From assembly GCA_017577345.1 (NCBI GenBank), contig PITX01000072.1, positions 1 to 6,743 on the forward strand: DNA of 6,743 bases, given 5' to 3'. The position numbers and the translations under genes are program-made. Source of the stretch: Clostridiales bacterium (lineage in GTDB: Bacteria; Bacillota; Clostridia; Oscillospirales; Oscillospiraceae). The notes beneath the pieces were generated by a model that saw only the letters and a list, made by a program, of their open reading frames with translations, made no database searches and was not told where the DNA came from. The first letter of the stretch is position 1; each line of letters starts with the position of its first letter. Of the stretch, positions 4,604 to 6,743 are shown one piece after another.

Positions 4604-5542
4604 TCAGTTCGTAAAGAAAATCATGTTCTCGTAGTCAACATACAGCGTCAGATCGCCGTAGTATTCCCCCTCGGGATCGCTGTAATACTGGAATTCGCAC
4701 GCCGTGCCGTCGTCCATCAGGACATCGTAATAGGTCATTCCGTCTTCGGCGTAGGAATACGCCCATGTGAATTCGTTGCAATCTCCGTCCTCAAAGTTGA
4801 CCGCGCCGGTGCCGTCCGTGTAGACATTCATCGTGATATCGGCTTCGTCAACATCGATATATTCGTCGTCAACATAGGCCCCGTCAAATTCCCAATAGCC
4901 CGTAATTTGCATATTTTCCAAAACAAAAGGTTCTTCGACAGTAACCGTACAGGTGGCAGACAAGCCGTTGTCTGTTGTCAGTGTGATGATGCATTCACCG
5001 GCACCAACGGCAGTGATATCGCCGTTATCGACCGTTGCTACTGTGGGGTCACTGGAAGTCCAGGAGCATGTAAACCCATCGGCATCGGGCGGCGTGACGG
5101 CGTAGCAAAGCGAATGCACATTGCCCGTGCTCATATACAGCTCGGTTTCATTCAGTGCGATCGACTCCGCCGGCTTTGCACGCAGGAAGAGGAAATACAC
5201 ACCTGCTAAGATGGCAAGCACCAGAACGCCTGCGACGATGGGGACGATGATCTTCCATGCGGCAACCTTTTTCTTCGGCTGCTGCGGCTGGGGTGCATAC
5301 TGCGGATACTGCGGCTGCTGCGGATACTGCGGCTGCTGCGGATACTGCTGTGCGTACTGCGGATACTGCGGCTGCTGCGGATACTGCTGTGCGTACTGCT
5401 GATACTGTGGCTGTACCGGCGGCTGATACTGCGGCTGTATCGGCTGCTGGTACTGCGGCTGCACAGGCGGCTGATATTGCGGCATCTGCTGTGCGATCTG
5501 CTGTTCCTTCTCGGGGATGGGCATTCCGTTTTCGTTTTCCAT
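4604..5542 (-). CDS. Membrane protein with Pro-Gln-Tyr-rich N-terminal tail, BIG2 and acidic beta-rich domain
   Basis: 312 residues. After a short acidic start (MENENGMPIPEKEQQ), residues 21-89 are almost only Pro, Gln and Tyr. KKKVAAWK and a membrane helix (98-120) come next, then BIG2 (125-202, TCSWTSSDPTVATVDNGD), then a very acidic beta-rich domain (about 213-312) with MNVYTDGTG, FTWAYS and MDDGT. No zinc ribbon is present; the PQY tail takes its place on the predicted cytoplasmic side. AAGGAG (5551-5556) lies 8 nt before the ATG. BIG2 and the C-terminal domain align with those of the next gene: TGY, Y-D-TG, TW-YS and DGT occur in the same order. The C-terminal domain resembles small lipocalin-like barrels, but that is not established. 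The low-complexity tail could mediate protein contacts inside the cell. Function unknown. Confidence 0.85.
   Translation of the reverse strand: MENENGMPIPEKEQQIAQQMPQYQPPVQPQYQQPIQPQYQPPVQPQYQQYAQQYPQQPQYPQYAQQYPQQPQYPQQPQYPQYAPQPQQPKKKVAAWKIIVPIVAGVLVLAILAGVYFLFLRAKPAESIALNETELYMSTGNVHSLCYAVTPPDADGFTCSWTSSDPTVATVDNGDITAVGAGECIITLTTDNGLSATCTVTVEEPFVLENMQITGYWEFDGAYVDDEYIDVDEADITMNVYTDGTGAVNFEDGDCNEFTWAYSYAEDGMTYYDVLMDDGTACEFQYYSDPEGEYYGDLTLYVDYENMIFFTN
5276..5482 (-). repeat. Degenerate tandem repeat encoding the PQY-rich tail
   Basis: Short units built of CAG, CCG and TAC-type codons repeat through about 200 bp. In protein terms there are two copies each of PQYQPPVQPQYQQ-like and YAQQYPQQPQYPQ units, plus partial ones. 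The near-identical DNA copies, such as CTGCGGATACTGCGGCTG in plus-strand reading, make copy-number change by slippage or recombination likely. Confidence 0.85.
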
Positions 5543-5609
5543 GTCACATTCTCCTTAAATGTTTTTTCTCGGCAGGCGTCAGACCGCCCGATTGAGGGAT
5601 ATGCTGTTT

Positions 5610-6287
5610 TTATTCTTCCGTATGGGTGTCGAAGTAGTAATCGCCCTGATCATAGTTGTCCTCGTAGAAGGCAAGCTCCATATCAGACAGGACAGACTGG
5701 ATGACATAGCGTCCGCCGTCCATATCCGCGACCAGCACCGTCATTTCGCCGGCATAAGACTTTCCGTGATACATCGCCTCAAACTCCAAAATGACCTCAT
5801 AGGCATCGTCGATCGTTGCCTCCATGCCGTAGTCTTCATACAGACCGCTCTCATAGGCGCGTTCCTCGCTGCGGCGCAGCTTGGTGACCTCGGAGGAACC
5901 GATCGTGCAGCTTTCAAAGACAAAGTCCGCACTGCCGAACAGGTCAAGCAGCGGCTCTTTCATCTGCGGATGAACATCCTTACCGATGGTCTCCAGATCG
6001 CCGAGCAGAACAGCCTGTGCAAATTCCTTTGCCATTGTCTCATACGCGCCCTCGTCAACAATGACGACCGGCAGGCTTTCCGTCTCATGACCGCTGAATA
6101 CGAACAGCCACAGTGCCAGTCCGACGATCGCCGCAAAAGCAAGGACGATCAGGATGGGACCTGCGGCAGATTTTTTCTTTTTCCGCGCGGGGACAGGCCG
6201 TACCGCTCCCTCCTCCTGCGGCTCACCGCAGTACAGGCAGAAGGTCAAACCTTCTTCCAGTTCTTTTCCGCAATGCTTGCAATTCAT
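5610..6287 (-). CDS. Zinc-ribbon / single-pass membrane protein with NTF2-like-type ectodomain
   Basis: 225 residues. A zinc ribbon (MNCKHCGKELEEGLTFCLYC; Cys3, 6, 17, 20) precedes a KKKK cluster and a membrane helix (about 43-65). The extracytoplasmic part (residues 75-225) starts AYETMAKEFAQAVLLGDLET. It continues with alternating helices and strands and ends in a highly acidic, Tyr-rich tail (FYEDNYDQGDYYFD). This layout resembles small NTF2-like or DUF4878-like domains found in Firmicutes membrane proteins, but the family is not certain. GGAGG (6298-6302) directly abuts the upstream stop codon and is 10 nt before ATG, so the gene is coupled to the one before it. A 67-bp gap without a terminator separates it from the next gene. 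The ectodomain is related to that of the preceding partial gene. Function unknown. Confidence 0.85.
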   Translation of the reverse strand: MNCKHCGKELEEGLTFCLYCGEPQEEGAVRPVPARKKKKSAAGPILIVLAFAAIVGLALWLFVFSGHETESLPVVIVDEGAYETMAKEFAQAVLLGDLETIGKDVHPQMKEPLLDLFGSADFVFESCTIGSSEVTKLRRSEERAYESGLYEDYGMEATIDDAYEVILEFEAMYHGKSYAGEMTVLVADMDGGRYVIQSVLSDMELAFYEDNYDQGDYYFDTHTEE

Positions 6288-6302
6288 GTTCTTTCTGCCT
6301 CC

Positions 6303-6743
6303 TTACTCTGCTTCAAACGGGCGGTAGGATACCACAGTCCAGCTTTCGCCGATCTTCCCGACCGTGATCTCGTTGCTGCTGTTTCGCTCCGTGCCGTCCA
6401 CGACTGCCTGATAGTCTACTGTAACGGTATATGCCTCGGTGACCGTATCAAATCCGCCCATGAAGCTCAGAGACATTTCAATGTCCAGGATCCGATCCTC
6501 TGTGCACAGCTCGGTTTTTACCACCGTAGCGGAGCAGGTACCCGCCTTGCCGGTATCCAGCTCATCCTCCATGTAGCTGTACAGGTCGTACTGCACCAGC
6601 GTTTCCATGGTCGGAAGGTCGTTACGGAAGTAGGTTTCGACGAAGGTTTTCGCAACCGTCTCATAGGGAGTCAGCGGCTCCGCCGGACGGAAGAAGAACA
6701 CCACTGCCGCCGCGATCAGAAGCACCGCAATGATGCCCAGAAC
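6303..6743 (-). CDS. Membrane protein paralogous to its downstream neighbour (partial, N-terminus missing)
   Basis: 147 residues are visible; the frame runs off the right edge, so no start is assigned. The visible part begins inside a membrane helix (VLGIIAVLLIAAAVVFFF) and continues outside with TPYETVAKTFVETYFRNDLP. This matches the YETxAKxF and DLxT pattern of the next protein. Beta strands follow (EAYTVTVDYQAVV and SWTVVSYRPF). By analogy the missing N-terminus probably holds a zinc ribbon and basic stretch, but this cannot be seen. Its TAA stop forms TAAGGAGG with the SD of the next gene, only 15 bp from that gene's start. Confidence 0.8.
   Translation of the reverse strand, partial: VLGIIAVLLIAAAVVFFFRPAEPLTPYETVAKTFVETYFRNDLPTMETLVQYDLYSYMEDELDTGKAGTCSATVVKTELCTEDRILDIEMSLSFMGGFDTVTEAYTVTVDYQAVVDGTERNSSNEITVGKIGESWTVVSYRPFEAE

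Noticed and set aside
4292..5209. A 305-codon plus-strand open frame across the two BIG2 membrane protein genes
   Set aside because: The minus-strand frames have SDs, membrane helices and paralogy; the antisense product is low-complexity Arg-rich and lacks an SD.
5288..5480. Repeat array resembling CRISPR or a tandem regulatory array
   Set aside because: Units are short, degenerate, without unique spacers, and in frame within a PQY-rich coding region.
5573..5590. Short GC hairpin in the 67-bp gap between membrane protein genes
   Set aside because: Only about 6 bp including one G-U pair, with no following T run on the transcribed strand; not a terminator.

Overview
The window looks like accessory-rich chromosome from a moderately GC-rich, low-GC-phylum Gram-positive, most likely a gut Clostridia member of the Oscillospiraceae/Ruminococcaceae type. 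This is inferred from strong GGAGG-type ribosome binding sites, a lipobox solute-binding protein, an MsmX/UgpC-type ATPase with a lysine-rich insert, bacterial Ig-like (BIG2) domains behind membrane anchors, and a small sigma-region-4-like protein of a style common in that group. No genome or taxon could be checked.

Left block (1-2707, all minus strand). Read in the direction of transcription, the first gene encodes a 286-residue protein joining an XRE-type helix-turn-helix to a complete TadA tRNA adenosine deaminase. Next comes the ATPase of a carbohydrate ABC importer. Last is the N-terminal half of a lipoprotein solute-binding protein that runs off the left edge. A strong intrinsic terminator or attenuator, whose stem contains the ATPase stop codon, separates ATPase from binding protein.

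Middle block (2708-3769, plus strand). A good sigma-A-type promoter (TTGACA, 17 bp, TACACT) with GTGT/ACAC inverted repeats lies in the divergent gap. It drives a leader of about 130 nt and then three tightly packed small genes: a TTG-started cysteine-rich zinc-binding protein (52 aa), a helical protein (77 aa) and a sigma-70 region-4-like HTH protein (79 aa). Then comes a perfect 21-bp hairpin. Its 3' arm carries the SD and start codon of a further 45-codon ORF, which ends inside a second hairpin.

Right block (3794-6743, minus strand). Four closely spaced genes encode single-pass membrane proteins with a short cytoplasmic N-terminus and an extracytoplasmic domain. The first two in transcription order (one partial) share an alpha+beta ectodomain starting with a YETxAKxF motif. 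The last two share BIG2 plus a beta-rich C-terminal domain. At least two carry an N-terminal four-cysteine zinc ribbon; one has instead a repeated Pro-Gln-Tyr tail. They look like a duplicated and diversified envelope-protein operon of unknown function, ending at a hairpin shared with the convergent small ORF.

The most unusual items are the XRE-TadA fusion (with a G5 run and an internal SD at the junction), the three-gene small regulator cassette with its hairpin-masked downstream ORF, and the zinc-ribbon/TM/ectodomain gene array.
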